Origin: Gnetum montanum
Taxonomy: Eukaryota; Streptophyta; Gnetopsida; Gnetales; Gnetaceae
Direction: 5' to 3'
Length of the DNA stretch: 64,000 bases
Assembly (NCBI GenBank): GCA_015680685.1
Contig: MNCI01017913.1
Coordinates: forward strand, 1,707,725-1,771,724
Below, one piece after another: positions 10,560 through 23,440 of the stretch. The notes under the pieces were generated by a model, which was not told the origin of the DNA, did not search any database, and saw only the letters and a list, made by a program, of their open reading frames with translations. Position 1 is the first letter of the stretch. Every line of letters starts with the position of its first letter. The position numbers were made by a program, and so were the translations under genes.

Positions 10560-12450
10560 ATTGTAGGGAAGTTGATAATAGTGGAAAAATTAGTTAATAT
10601 TGAAGTATTTAAGCATTGGTGGATCATCATTTATGGCTATTTATAGATCTCTAGCAGTTTTGCAGAGATGATTATGTCTCTTATGAGCATTGTCGGACAA
10701 CTGCTAATGTTGGATATGACTACTTTTAAGAAATTGATTGAGCAACTCATATAGTTTCATGGGTAGTTTTTTTTCTTTAACTAAACCTTACATTAAAAGT
10801 TGGGGTTCGGTTGATTAGAGGCTTTAAAAGCACTAGAGGTTGATGGTTGAGAACTAGTGGTAGGGCTATAGGTTGTGACATCATTAACCACTCTTTCGTT
10901 TTTGAGTCTTTAGCCACTATGGCTATAGCTATAACTATTTGTTTTTTCTTGTCCCTATTCCTCTTTGTTTGTTGGTTCTTGTATGCTATGTAAGTTGCAT
11001 CATTACTAGCTTCTACAACATCCTCTGTGTTTTTGATTTGGGAAAAGGCTTGACTCAGTGACTAAGGGTTAAGTAATAATGTTTATACTTGATAACATTA
11101 TTAAATGGTTTCTTGAATATGGAAAAAAGATGTGTTTCAAAGATGGGCTCAAAAATTTCATAGATGGTTGCATTCCATTTCTGAATGAATTTTTGAATAG
11201 GTTCAAGGATACCTTGTCCTACTTTTATAAGCTAGTCTACAGTTGTATTGGGCTTCAATTTATACTTGAAGTGGATGACAAACTACATTATCAAGTCATC
11301 AATGAAGGAAATGGAACCTCTAGGTAAGGTTTAGTACCAGTCCAAAGATTTTCTAGTTAAAGACATAGGAAAAATCCATCGCATAGTGTATGGCCAAGTT
11401 GTAATAGTAGACATTGTAAATAAAAGATGATAAGATGAGTGTTGGAATCACCTTCAGAATTATACTTGGTACAATAAGGGATTAGGATACTTGTGCAAAA
11501 GGTCATTTGTAGGATGGTTGAGCTAATGAAATCTTCTTGATAAAAGTCCATGAATTTTATTGTTTGAGTGATGATAGCTTATATCTTACGAAACTTCTCA
11601 ATAAGGCCCTTGATTAGTTGGAAGGCCTAATCTAGACCTCATAGTGCTACTACTAGTTATGCAAGTTGTTGAACAATTGGTGGTTGCAAGACAAGTAATG
11701 CTATTAACTGGAGGAGTCATGTACTTATATTGTAGGAGCATTAAACATGAAAAATGAAGTCTATATAGGGATGCTAGAAACAAAGGAACTATTATTAATA
11801 GATGAGTTACATGAAGTGTGTGATAGTTAAGATCCCATAGAATGACTAGCTAAAAGTATGAATGGTTGAGACATGAAAGAAATTGATGGCGAATATGGCA
11901 CTATAATGAAAGGTATTAAGATGAACATAGAAGAAAAAAAGAAAGTGGGTTAAGAACTTTTAATCATAGAGATTTCAATGAAAAATTGGTTTATTACTGA
12001 AATAGAGAGCATAGAGTTGAATATAAATACCTCAAGAACAAACCATTGTGAATGATCCCCTAGCTGGATATTAGTTTTTTAATAGGTACCAAGCTCATCC
12101 TAGTCCTTTTACTCTTGGTTTAAACTAGCTTTCTTGCTTACTATGACTTCATTTTCAACATTCACCAATTGTGCTAGCATGTTCAAATATAGTTTTGATA
12201 GTTCAATGTGGTCATATGAGAAAGGAATGAATTCCTTCCCATTCCTATGGATGATCTCAAATTGGTGCTTGGACTCTAGTTCCTTGTGCAAGATACATAA
12301 ATTGGTTTGTATAATTGTGTAAATGAAATTATACTATTCCTCACTAATGCTAATATGTAAGGAATTATAGCAAAGGCACCTAAGGGATTGATGACATTCA
12401 ACCATAGTTGGGTCTTTAGGTTGTAAATGTGAGTAGAGTTCTAGTGGCTA
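10560..12450 (-). pseudogene. gag remnant of Tat-like element T2
   Basis: A second minus-strand copy of the same gag family as T1. The N-terminal part at 12109-12291 reads EIIHRNGKEFIPFSYDHIEL and LNMLAQLVNVE, the counterpart of the T3 segment at 34480-34590. The core near 11380-11550 reads YCTKYNSEGDSNTHLIIF, matching the T1 core. Further homology to T1 gag follows leftwards (11050-11330, nucleotide match to 4040-4260). Stops and shifts are frequent. It lies just inside the primer-binding motif at 13003, as expected for the first gene of the element. Confidence 0.75.
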
Positions 12451-13002
12451 GCCATCTCAACTATGTCTTTGGGTAACAATATTAGCATAAAAGGCATAAA
12501 AAATGCTAAAATAAGGTATCAGGTAGATGTAATAAGGCTTTAAGAAATGTAAATGACACTTCGTATGTACTATATGTACTAGACTAGCATGAAGAAAATA
12601 TTGCTTGAATGTAACTACAGTGTAAATAAGAAAAACATTGTAAATTTGTAAATGTAGAAAATAGGAAGAGTATAATGCACTGTAAGTGTAAAAATAATTT
12701 TTTTCTAACTATAAAATGGCAAACCAGCTATAATGTTTTAATCACAACATTTTTGAGTCAATGCTAGAATTATCAGAGACAACCTAAGGCCAATGTATTT
12801 GTATGATTTGACTACACTAGAGATATTGGAGGTTGAGACAAAAATGTTAATGTAAAAAAATCCAAAAACAAGATACTAAGGCTTAAATACATTGTTCCAA
12901 ATGACTCAAAATGACTTCTAGGTACTAAATGTGCTACTATGAAAAGGCTTAAATAGGTAAATATCATTTGCACATGGGTTTGTATGAAGAAATCAGGTAG
13001 AG

Positions 13003-13021
13003 ACTCCTTTTAGCACTAGAA
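13003..13021 (-). promoter_or_regulatory. Primer-binding-site motif of T2
   Basis: The minus strand reads ATTTTCTAGTGCTAAAAGGA, directly after the LTR end. It aligns with ATTTTCTGGCGTTAGAAGGA of the T3 element. Confidence 0.65.
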
Positions 13022-13024
13022 AAT

Positions 13025-13990
13025 TATAATGACAAAGATACTTAAGCTAGAAATCAAATAGATCTACATGAAATAGTTTTACCTTAGAATCCATGGATGT
13101 CAAAAGGACATGAGGTGCCTTAAATGGTCTTGTTGATCACCTAAGGACTTGAAATGCTATTACCAAAAAATATTATGTGTAAAATGAATGAGAAAATAAG
13201 AAAAAAATGGATCCAATGCTATATCTATGAGAAAATAGAAAAATGATAGAGAAGATAATAGAAAATGTGGCAAAAACAACTAAAAAACTATGCATTAATA
13301 TTTAAAGAGTACAAAGTGTAGAGAATATAAAGTAGAAAAAATACAAAAATGTGAATATTTCACAAATCTCTACAATGATGCTATTGGTATCCTAGCATGT
13401 TGGTAGGTAGAATGTGACTCATAAGTATCCCAAACATGTCTAAGTTTTTTGATATACTCTCAAATATTGACTACAATAGGTTCTCTCTACTCATAATGGA
13501 AAATACTAGAGAAAAATGGCTCTATGTCCTTAGATCTCTTTGCTTCAAAAGTCTCAAGCTTGGGAGAGTTTGAATGATCTAAAAGTCCTTAAAATGATGT
13601 CAAATATTTTTTTATTAGTTTGAGTTTTCTATTTCTTCATTTATTTTATTCTAGCAAGTTTCCTAGCCATTACATAGTGTATTTGACAACATACACTAGC
13701 TAGAACTATAGTGCTTTTATCACACACACTCGAAGTTATAAGTGTACCATTTTTTATCTTTTGTGCTTATATTGATGGCATTTTTTCTAATATGCACTTA
13801 ATTGCATGGCCTCAATGAAATTCATATCATATTTAATAATGTAGGCCATGAATTTCATTTTACATGGTAGAAAAATGCTTAAGCATTTGTTAAAATAAGG
13901 GGAATTTTTTAAGAAAAATCAAGGCATTTTTTTTGCTATTAAATTCAATAAAAAATTATAGTGAAAATTTGGCTACAAGACTTTCCTATT
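13025..13990 (-). mobile_element. Partial 5' LTR of T2
   Basis: The left edge TATAATGAC has the same spacing to the primer-binding motif as in T1, and the U5 stretch AATGGTCTTGTTGATCA is at 13117-13133. The LTR is cut on the right by the chromovirus fragment that starts about 14030. No TATA box or palindrome array could be recognised, so U3 is probably missing. The right boundary is approximate. Confidence 0.55.
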
Positions 13991-14019
13991 CATAATATAT
14001 TTTTTTAAGTGTTTCAACT

Positions 14020-15235
14020 ATAATTCCAAATGAAAGAGCCTACAACATGACTTAAAATTAGAGGGAAGAATTGAGCAAGCAAATAAGTGAACTACTCTCT
14101 AATGATGTTATTATGAAATCCATCTCTCCTTGTGTCATTCTAGCTATATTAGTTTCAAAGAATGATACTGATGAATTAACAATGTACATAGATTCTAGGA
14201 CTATTAATAGGATTAATATCATGTATATATTTCCTATTCCTAGGATGGATGACATTATTGATGTGCTTGCCAATGCTAAAATGTGGTTATCATCAAATAA
14301 GGATTAGAATAGAAGTTAAATGGAAAATAACCTTTAAGATACTAGATGGATTGTATGAGTCTTTAGTCATGCATTTTGAGCCAAGTAATGCTCCAACCAT
14401 ATTAATGATGCTCATGCATGAGGTTATAAGAAATGTTACTAGTAAATATTGCATTCTTTTCTTTGATGACATTCCTATGTATAGTTCTAAAGAAAAGGAC
14501 TATGTGAAACATTTGAGGATAGTATGATCTAAATTTCAAGAGGAAAAATTGGTGATCAATGCTCAAACATGTCACTTTATGAAGAGAGAAATTATGTACT
14601 TAGGTCATGTTATCTCCAAGAACCAAATTTAGATGGAACCAATCAAGATTAAAGCAATCAAGGAATGGCCTTCATGTAGAGATGTGGGAGAGGTGAAATA
14701 TTTTCTTAGTCTAGCTAGATTCTATACAAGATTTATTAGGAATTTTAGATCCATTTCATGGCCTATGCTCTCTTTTTTGAGGAAAAATTTAGCCTTTTTG
14801 TGGGATAATAAGAAAGAATTTTTTTTAATGATTAAATGAAAAACTTTATGGTGCTCCACTTTTGGAAACTTCAAATTTCTCAAACAATTTTGAAGTGGAA
14901 ATAGATGCAAGTGGGCTTGCAATTGGAAGTGTTCTTTCTCAAGAGGGTAATCCAATTGCATTGTTTTTAAAAGAAATAAATGAATCTAGATAATAGTGTG
15001 TATGAAAAGGAGTTATATGCTATACTATAAGCTATTAAACATTAGATACATTACTTGCTAGGACCAAAGCTTCTTTTATTTACTGATCATAGAACACTTC
15101 AATTTCTAAATTCTTAAAATAAATTGAATCAAAAGCATATGAAATGGATAGAGCAATTGCAAGAATTTCATTTTGTTTTGAAACATAGAAGTGACAAGTC
15201 TAATGTTATGGTTGATGCTTTGTCTATAGTTTATG
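14020..15235 (+). pseudogene. Chromovirus (Ty3/gypsy) reverse transcriptase and RNase H remnant
   Basis: Reading starts near 14020 with the region before RT (LSKQISELL). Recognisable RT blocks follow: YIDSRTINRINIMYIFPIPRMDDI (Y-R-LN-T-YPLPRID type) near 14190, LYESLVMHFEPSNAP near 14350, FFDDIPMYS near 14460 in place of the usual F-I-DD-I-L-I-Y-S, then MYLGHVIS and KAIKEWPSCRDVGEVKYFLS near 14600-14700. RNase H follows with DASGLAIGSVLSQEG near 14905 and TDHRTLQFL near 15085. The products would copy element RNA and remove the template. The frame is broken by stops near 14305, 14527, 14630 and 14837. The 5' half of the element (LTR, gag, protease) is absent. Confidence 0.85.
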
Positions 15236-15299
15236 TTGTTTCTTCTAATGTGGAAGTTCAAGGTTTTGACTCATTTGCTTCATTGTATCCTAATGACAA

Positions 15300-16690
15300 G
15301 GATTTTGATGCAATTTAGATGAAGTTATCTTCCACATTATTAGGAAGAACTGATAAAAAAATCTTATCATGTGAAGAATGAAATTTTGTTTAATGATGGA
15401 AAATTTTGTATTCCAAAGTGTGAATTCAATTACAAACTCCTAGACTTGAAACATAAAAGTAACATTCTTGCACATATGAGCAAGACCAAGACATTGGAAT
15501 TGATGAGAAAAAAGTATTTTTGGCTTGCTATGTATAATAATGTGGTTAAATTTGTAAAAGCATGTTATATTTTTCAATAGTTCAGAGAGGAAAAAGGTGT
15601 AGATGTTCATTATTTACCCTTTCCAATCTTAAATGCTTATTTGGAAAGTATTTCTTTGGACTTTGTTTATAACATTCATAAGAGAAGATCTGGTCATGAT
15701 TCTATACTTGTTGGACTAGATAGATTTACAAAGATGGCTCATTTTATTTCATGCAAGAAAGGTAGTGATGCTTCCCATGTTGCACATTTATTCTTTCAAC
15801 ATGTTATGAGGGTACATTACATTATTTTAAATATTATGAGTGATAGAAATGTTGGATTTACCAATCATCTTTGGAGATCACTTTTGTAACAATTTGGAAC
15901 CAAGTTATATTTTTCCATAGTCTATCACCCTAGAACTGATGGACAAGCTGATGTTGTAAAGAAATCTCTATTGAATATATTGAGGTGTTTATATGAATAT
16001 TAGCCTTAAAGATGGAAAAAAATGTTAGCTCATGTTGAATTCTGATATAATAATGCTTTCCACTCTAGCATTAGTAAGATTTCCTTTATGGAAAATTATG
16101 AGTTTTCACCAAGAATGATTGATGAGTAAAGGAAATTTGAAGATTGTGCCAATTTGAGTTCAAAATCTGTTGAGAAAATGATGGAATTGCATTAGAATGT
16201 TAAATATCACTTGAAGAAAAAAACAAAGATTATGTCTTCCAAGGCCAATGAAGGTAAGAGGAAAATTAATTTCTAGATTTCTGATTATGTTTGAATTTAC
16301 TTGAGTAGGAAAAGACAAAAGAATGTGCACTTCTATAAGCTTAATTCAAGGACAATTGGTCCATTTTAGATCAAGGCCAAAATCAATCCAAATGCTTATG
16401 AGATTGACTTGCCTAATAATTTACCAATTTCTTGTGTTTTAAACTTTTTAGATTTGAGCATATAACATGGGAATGTAATTACATCAAACCTAAGCATAGT
16501 CTTGAGATCTTTAAGGATGTACTTGAATACTTAAACTTAATCAAAGCATCAAGGAAAAAAATTGTGCTATAAGCCAAGAAGGATAGAAGCACAAGAGGTA
16601 GAAAAGTGCATGAGTACCTGGTGCATTAGAATGATGAAGGGTTTGAAAATGCCATTTAGATCCATGATAAAGATTTGGCTTTGTGGATGC
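15300..16690 (+). pseudogene. Chromovirus integrase remnant with C-terminal chromodomain
   Basis: Continues the pol frame. An integrase zinc segment (HKSNILAHMSKTKTLELMRK, with KACYIFQ where CxxC should be) lies at 15440-15580. The DDE core opens with LDFVYNIHKRRSGHDSILVG near 15655 and LDRFTKMAHFI near 15710. SDRNVGFT near 15840 and YHPRTDGQADVV near 15925 hold the later catalytic region, where the final Glu reads Asp. The C-terminal GPY/F module reads SRTIGPF near 16345. It ends in RKVHEYLVHWNDEGFENAI (W reads stop) and IHDKDLA at 16600-16680, a chromodomain end that places the element among chromoviruses. In this family the chromodomain directs integration to heterochromatin. Stops interrupt it throughout. 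Confidence 0.85.
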
Positions 16691-16799
16691 TTAATGCTAT
16701 CCCAAGTGTACAACCAACTTAAAGACAATTTTAAATTCTTAACGATGGAAGATATGATGATGACATCACCCAACCCATGTCTAATCCTCATTATGTTTG

Positions 16800-17802
16800 T
16801 ATCTAAATTTTTTGTGTCTTGTTGTATTTATCTTGTTGTATTTTTTAGTTTATTAAGATTGCAAGGTACTTGATATGTTTGGAGGTTCTTTTGGCCTATT
16901 CTAGAACTCAATGAAGGCTTTTTGAAAGTTTGGAAGGTTAAAGACATCTCAAACCACTCTTAGATATCTCCAATATTTTCTTGACATCTTGGCCAAGACA
17001 TCTCTGAAGTGATCTAGACATCTCCCTAGCATGCAAGAAATCTTCTACAAGATTTCTCATGTAAGATTTCTTCTTCCAAATTAGGATTTCTTGCTTGTTA
17101 ACAAGAACTTTCAAGAAAGACATCCCATTCTTATTCAAGATGTCTTGTATGAAAATAAAATAATTTCTTGCATGTTTTTAAATAATTAATTTTGAATATA
17201 AGTAGGGAAGATGAAGAGAAAAGGAAGAAGGATATAACTAGACCTCTTAAGCCTTAATTTTGTTCAAGAGATTCTAGGAAGAGAGATGTGAGTTAAGAGA
17301 ATAAAGTAGAGAGATATAGAGTCTTAGTCAAGTACCTTGATCATCATCAATGTGATAGTGTATTTTATTTGATTAAGTATCTATAATAATTTGATTAAAT
17401 CTCTTATCTATCCTTTGGAATATGATCTTTCTTTTAGCTATAAATTTTGCATTTGATTAAGAATAAAACTTTTATTTTCTTATCTTGTTCAAATTTGCTA
17501 TTTTGTCACATTGAACAAGCTTGGATTATGGAATCCATGGGAGCTCCTCCTCATTTAGTCATAAAGACCCACTAATTCTTCATAGGTTGTCTCTCTTTTG
17601 GACAAGGTACAAACTCTCATACTTCATATTTTTTATTCATTATAATTTCAACATTCATTATCCTTTTCTAGTTGTCCATAATAAAGGCTTTGACAAATGC
17701 CTTTGGAAATTCTTTATTAGATATCATAATGTTGAAAATAACATCATTATAATGTAGGTCACTGTATTGAATTTTTATAATTTTTGTTTAAGTAATATCC
17801 TA
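16800..17802 (+). mobile_element. 3' region and probable 3' LTR of the chromovirus
   Basis: Non-coding sequence directly after the chromodomain. It contains a cluster of GACATCT motifs (16940-17145) and then AATATAAGTAGGG near 17194, a possible TATA box, as in the promoter part of an LTR. No 5' partner exists in the window, so the LTR edges cannot be set. A 78-codon open frame at 17521-17757 has no recognisable content. Confidence 0.45.
16938..17145. repeat. Cluster of GACATCT motifs
   Basis: At least six copies of (A/T)GACATCT or its inverse AGATGTCT, with variants such as AGATATCT, in about 200 bases just upstream of a possible TATA box. Similar clusters occur at 41010-41215 and 48120-48500. 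Confidence 0.55.
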
Positions 17803-17807
17803 GTTTG
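17803..17807 (+). repeat. Target-site duplication GTTTG, left copy
   Basis: Identical to 19250-19254 on the other side of the solo LTR. Confidence 0.85.
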
Positions 17808-19249
17808 TGTAACGACAGAAAACATCGGCCACTGGAAATACCGACGAAAATCCATAGTACACAGTTCTAACCCCAGATCCGTGTGAGGACCATGCTAGAG
17901 AAAACGAATCTGAGGTTCCCTAAATGGTCTTGTCGATCAGACAGGGAATTAGTTAATCAGTAAAATATTTGATAATAATTTCGATGGAGAAATGAAGGTT
18001 CTTTATGAAGTGATGTAATGTTGTTACCTTGAAAGTAATTAAAGATAATGCAAATGATTTAGGTAAAATTGCCAAATTTGTCTAACTAGGGTGCAAGAGA
18101 TCACAAGAGATCAGATTTGATAGGTAATATGATCACAAGATCTAAGATTTAATTCATGAAAACAATATGTTTGATACAATGACTTTAGGCAGACTTCGGT
18201 TTGGACGAAGCATATGCCAATGACAAGAAAGTTATACAAAGATGAAACAAGTGAGGATCAATCTACCTTGATCTAGCCAACCTAGGTGTGAGGAAGTTAG
18301 ATCCATGGGAGAATATCCGATAGTAAATTGTTTCTGATCAAGAATTCTTTTCAATCACTCCAGCGTTCTCACGATCGCTGATTCTCCTTTGCTCTTTTGC
18401 CAGTCTTGAAAAACAAATTTCCAACCCCTTTTGATCTTTGTCAACTGGAGCATTTATAAGTTTAAGGTTAGGAGAGAAACACAGTTTAAGTGATGCGTCT
18501 CCTGCACTCATAAAATGTCGTTGACTCAATGTGTTTTCGTTGAAGCTTATGACGCCATGTTGCATGGTGCATCGTAAACTACCCTCGTGCGGGCTTTGGC
18601 ACTAGACTATCCTTTGATTACACTGTAATATGCTGGAGAGCGTATTGTAGCATATGATATGCTTGTCGTTACTTGAATTACGCTACATTACACTAAATTA
18701 CGCATAGTAGCGTAATTCAGCGTAAAATGACGAAACTGCAAAAGTTAAAGTGTTGTTGCCGCGCTTCCTCTGTTTCTATCTTTTTCGGGGTTTTTACTAC
18801 GCTACGCTGCATAAAAAAGCATAATGGGCCCCTTAACCAGAAAAGAAAACTTGCTAAGACGCACGTTATACTACCAACTATTGCTTAGGACTTGAGATTT
18901 TTGCCAGGCTGTCGAAGTCTTGTATGCTTGCCATCCTTGATGCTATGGTGGGATGTCTTTGATATTACGCTGCATAATGTGATGTTACGCTATGTAGCGT
19001 AATACAACATAATTTGCCAAAAATCAAGATTTTTGAAATAGATAACTTGCAAAGTTGGAAGCTTGGCCACCATGCATCCGTTGCTTTGCTCCATCGTCTG
19101 GAATTCACTTGTGCTGTGCTGCGCAGCGTGGCGGGATAGACCTTCAACTAAAAAGGAACTTGTTGCACCTCTCCTTGTTTCAACCCTTCATCTGAGTCAC
19201 CAATTTTTTCACTGAACTGTTAGGGCCTTGAAATTTTCATGGTGTTTCA
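17808..19249 (-). mobile_element. Solo LTR of the Tat-like T3 family, minus orientation
   Basis: The sequence from TGTAACGACAG to GGTGTTTCA is the reverse complement of the T3 LTR (38783-40368), which runs TGAAACACC to CGTTATA. It is flanked by perfect 5-bp duplications GTTTG and has no internal region, so it is a solo LTR left by LTR-LTR recombination. The U5 stretch TGGTCTTGTCGATCAG is at 17924, a TATA box (minus, 18452-18461) follows the palindromic U3 array, and U3 is full length, unlike the 5' LTR of T3. It sits between the chromovirus 3' region and a copia remnant. Confidence 0.9.
18660..19010. repeat. TACGC/GCGTA palindrome array in the solo LTR U3
   Basis: Many half-sites TTACGC, TACGCT and AGCGTAA occur in both orientations, for example near 18680-18735, 18795-18815 and 18965-19005 (TTACGCTATGTAGCGTAA is an almost perfect hairpin). 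CpG is much denser here than in the surroundings. Confidence 0.7.
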
Positions 19250-19254
19250 GTTTG
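19250..19254 (+). repeat. Target-site duplication GTTTG, right copy
   Basis: Matches 17803-17807. Confidence 0.85.
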
Positions 19255-20450
19255 TGTAGTCTCCAACACTTATAACTATTTTCTTTCATTCTTTGGATCT
19301 TTTAGGTTCTTAACTATTATTATTACTATTTTCATTATCTTGAGGATTATGATTTTTTGAAACTAGATTGACTTTTTAATGTTTATCATAATGCTCATGT
19401 CAAAAATTTTCAGGGCTTTGATCATCATTGTAATCATCATCTTTATCATAATCAATATTCATAGGACTTTATAAATCAAATTATCTTCCAAAAATTCATC
19501 TTCATTAAACAAAATTTCTATTGTAATGACCAATTTTTCTTACTTTGGGTTTTGAATTTGATAATCATTCTTATGGAGATCATATCCTATAAAATATTCT
19601 TCTTTTTCTTTTATGCATAATTTGGTCTAAGTTTCAATGTGATAAATATGCTCTATAGTCAAAGATTCATAAATGTTCTAAGTCAAGATTTTTTCCATTG
19701 CAAAATATAGTTGGAAATCAAAATGTAAATAGAGGGTATAACTTCAATTTATGATGTGAACTATAGTTCATATAGCTTCTTCCTATAAGGCATCATACAA
19801 TCTTGAAAGGACTAACATACATCATACCATTTCACCAATTATTCAAATTTTGTGCTTAACAACACCATTCTATTTTGGATAATATGGAATGATCTTTTGA
19901 TGATCAATTTCTTCATTCATAAGATATTCTTGGAATTCTCTGTTCATGTATTCTATCCTGTTATTAGTTTGTAGCTTTACCATTGGTAATCTCATCTATT
20001 TTTCTGCTAGTGCTTGAAATTTTTAGAAGGTATCAATAAATTTTGATTTGGATTTGATAACATATATCTACATCTTACGTGAGTAGTCATCAATGTAAGT
20101 TATGAAGTAAATTACTCCTCCTAAGAAAGTTCCATTACTTTATGAACCAATATTTGAGTGCATAATATCCAACTTGATTCTTGCACTATATTTCATTTGT
20201 ATGGAAATTTTATTTTAATTTATTTACCAATAGCATATGACTTGTAGAAAATGCCATGATTTAGATAAATTATATGTTAAACCATGGAGAGATTATAACA
20301 ACTTTTACATGTGACTTTTATTCAAATGAACATTTCTTACATACCATAATTTTTCATCCTCTATTTTATGGGTTTCTAAGTAAATAACATCTCTTACTAG
20401 ATTCAACTTATCTACTCCATTTTCTTTTTTTATATCTACCAAATTCTTCT
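19255..20450 (-). pseudogene. Ty1/copia integrase remnant
   Basis: Minus-strand reading gives a pre-integrase segment (LWYVRNVHLNKSHM, LHGLTYNLSKSWHF) near 20250-20350. The integrase core follows: YFITYIDDYSRKM near 20080, KSKFIDTF and FQALAEK near 20030, LQTNNRIEYMNREFQEYL near 19950 (usually L-R-T-DN-G-EY) and IIPYYPK near 19880. The post-core FDYRAYLSH and KRKRRIFYRI are near 19600. This order is that of Ty1/copia. The core Asp in the TDN position reads Asn and several stops occur, so it is inactive. The left end is the GTTTG insertion site of the solo LTR. RT is not present on either side. Confidence 0.75.
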
Positions 20451-21047
20451 ATGAATTACATTTCAATATTATCTATGTTACATCATTGTTTGAATCATGT
20501 TTAAAAATCATTTTTTGTCCAAATTTTTCCAGTTGAGATACTAATAGTAAATTACTTTATTTTAATGTTGGGATCTAGTACACATTCTATAGCATCCTTC
20601 TTCCTATATCTTAGGTTAAAGAGAATTATGCCAAGTAAAACCCTTAAAAATTATTGACCATGGAAAGAGACAAGAAAATGAATAATCTCACAATGAAAGG
20701 AAACAAAGGAACCTAGAATAAACCCATTACCAAAGGAAAAGAGATGAAACTAAATAGTGAAAGAAAAGAAATTCATAAATGTAAAATCATATAAAACATA
20801 TATTTATACAAGAAATATATTAACATAAACTACAAAACTAAATCTCCATAACAAAATTATAAAATAGCATAATATAAAAGGTATGAGCATATAAATATTC
20901 ACGTATCCAAGATCTAGAAAAGGAGATGCAATTTCTAGCATAAAAGATGAAATGCCAAATACATTATAGCTAATCCTATGTTAAACATAGAACATAATTA
21001 AGTTGATATCATCATATCAAATCCTCCAAGAGGTCCCATATTCATTA
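20451..21047. other. Spacer between the copia remnant and R copy C
   Basis: AT-rich sequence, probably the decayed upstream part of the copia element (minus strand). No domain was recognised. Confidence 0.3.
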
Positions 21048-21561
21048 TGAAATCTCATTTCTAGATGTCATTACAAATGTCAAACATATGCTACATTAAA
21101 CATTTTATGAAAAGAAAATAATAGGAAAAATGCAAAAGGAAAATGAAAACAATGATTTATTAATGTAGAATAATGTATCTAGGTCATGATTTGATAGGTT
21201 CTTTGGGTTATCTTTCTTTGTCATCTATCCCTAAGAGGATATCTAGTACTACCACCATGGTTAGGCCTACAATGAGCTAGAAAGGATGGTTAGTTACCTT
21301 TATGTCTTGCTTCATCCAACACATGTTACCTTTACCAACTATAAAACTCCATGCTAATATGACATCTAATGTCTAGTATAAATATCTTAGATCAAATCTC
21401 CAAACTTCATCTTGAGAAACATGCTAGTTATTACAATTCATTCTTTCATGCATTAATTACAACTTGCCCTTTTTAGTTTTGTTAAAATAAACATAACATT
21501 TGTTATGAAGATACACTATCTTTCTTATGCAATGGTACCATTTGAGAATGGAAATGTGACA
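21048..21561 (-). repeat. 3' LTR of R copy C
   Basis: The left edge TGAAATCTCATTTC and right edge GAATGGAAATGTGACA are the inverse ends of the family-R LTR, whose termini are inverted repeats of TGACATCTCATTC. Homologous LTRs lie at 29731-30217 (same strand) and 30257-30827, 46231-46801 and 57941-58507 (plus strand). Confidence 0.8.
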
Positions 21562-21590
21562 ATCTATTCCACTTAGGTTTCATTCATCCT
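21562..21590 (-). promoter_or_regulatory. Polypurine-tract region of R copy C
   Basis: The minus strand reads GAATGAAACCTAAGTGGAAT just before the LTR start. Copies A and B have GAAACCTAA(A/T)AGGGGTAGAT at the same place, the likely second-strand primer. Confidence 0.6.
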
Positions 21591-22029
21591 TGAGTGAGTT
21601 CACATTGATGATCTTTCTCTAGTTTTGGTGCATCTTCTTTGCTCCAATGATTTCATACTTTCATTTCTCCTTTTGACTTAAAGTTAAATATCCTAATGTT
21701 CTCTTTCTTATTTGTAATCAAAATATAAGTGAGAAGAACATATGATAATTTGCATATTATTTTATCAATACTAATATCATTCTCCAAGGTAATGATAAAA
21801 GGTAAATTAAAGATCAACCAATCATTAATCACCATTCCTAAGTAGGATAACACAAAGTGTAACTCATATCTACTTACCCATGTGAAGGTACGAAAAATCC
21901 TTATTTCCAACTTGCATTACTCTAGATATTTTACTTATCAAATTAAAAAATCATTTAAACAATGCAAAAAAAATATTATGAATAAGAATCTTTAAGATCT
22001 TGATTAATCTTCAGGATTACTAAAAGTAG

Positions 22030-23110
22030 TTGTAGTTCCATCATAAGATATATATGATTGGATTACCTTATTCAAAATGGTAGGGCTTGATCTTGCCTCT
22101 CAATTTTCTTTATAGAAATTAGCTCTAACATCTTCATAACTTTGAAGAATTACCTATCATACTAGATGTATTCTAAGTTCTTGATGAAAAATGATGTTAA
22201 CTCATCTTCATTGGTCATGAAAGCATAGTTGGTAAATTGTGGTTCTTGATGAGTATTATTCATTAACATCATATGTTCTTGAATTCTAGGATTTGACATG
22301 TCTAGTAAAGAATTGAAGTAAGAGGAATATGCACTAGCAAATTGAATTACATATTGAATTTATTAAAACATCTTCTTTAAATTGGATTCCTCTTCCAAGG
22401 GTTCTTTTACACATTCATATTTTAAGAATTGATAAATACTAGTTTCAAATTTCACATTGAAGTCTCCATAGATGATGGATGACACTAGATTGATATTCAT
22501 ATGATTTATGAATAACTTGTTCCTCAAATAGTCCTCTATTTGGTTAATTAGATATGGTACTTGGAAAACTCTAATATCTAGACATGTTGATTTGGTAATT
22601 AAATATGTGTTGATCATACATACACATCTTCTTGATGACTAGATTTCAAATATCAATGCCAAAGCTATGTGGTTTCTTTGGAATCATGACCATCCTTTCC
22701 TTATTTTGATAACTTGAAGTTGTGGAATTTTAAAAATTACATCCTTTAATGTCCATTTAAACCTTTTTATCAATTCAAACTTGACTACTTTATAGAAGAT
22801 CGCATAATCATCCATGTTATGATTTGTACAATAGGCTAATCTATATGACCCAAAAGAAGAAATTTCACAAGAACCTTTTTTCTTGTAAATACATTCATAT
22901 CCAAACTTTTTTAGATTATCTTAGAATTGGTAAAATAATTCCTATGGTAAGACTTCTTTTTAACATAAGACATTATCATCCAGATCTTGCAACTTTGCTA
23001 ATATGTGTGTGTATCAATATTTATGTTGGTCCAAGGTCCATGGTGGACATAATGGATGTTTTTCCTTGCTAGAGACCTTGAAAGTATATTGTATGTTGTA
23101 TCTTTCATTC
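22030..23110 (-). pseudogene. CCR4-type deadenylase (EEP) domain carried by R copy C
   Basis: Minus-strand reading from TYNILSRSLA (near 23100) follows the order of the CCR4/nocturnin catalytic domain: a QEV-type metal site (here KEVLP with Leu replaced), GYECIYKKKG, DDYAIFYKVVKFELI, INTYLITKSTCLD near 22590, then IIYGDFNVKFETSIYQFLKY near 22465 with the catalytic GDFN intact, LEYI where TLDYI is expected, and SNHIYL near 22045 where the family has SDHIPL. The family removes mRNA poly(A) tails using two metal ions. The domain spans about 360 codons with no visible intron, so it looks like a retro-copied cDNA. Stops and shifts break it. It lies between the repeat-rich region and the 3' LTR, as in copies A and B. 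Confidence 0.85.
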
Positions 23111-23199
23111 TTGTTTTTAAATTTTCTCTTAGCTTATTACTCATGAGTATCATAAACCTTGTTGGAACATGATTATTATTCTCCATGATGTTTTGTTAC

Positions 23200-23440
23200 A
23201 TGATTTGGTTGTAAGCTAAAGTGCTATACATCCTCTTGATCATTAAATTTTACAACTAATTTTCCAACTAATTATAGAATGAGTGCACTTAATTATAGAA
23301 TTTTTTCAAATTTTCTACCATTCTATCAAATTGATTTTTTTTCTATTTTTCTATTTAAGTTTTTCCATCTAGATTATGACATTTTCTCAAATTTTTGTTA
23401 ATGAATGAAAAAATTCAAAACTTTTTGTCAATTGAGAAAA
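23200..23440 (-). other. Leader upstream of the CCR4 domain in copy C
   Basis: AT-rich, with repeated phrases such as ACTAATTTTCCAACTAATTATAGAAT. The 5S-like segment found at this place in copies A and B is missing here. Confidence 0.35.
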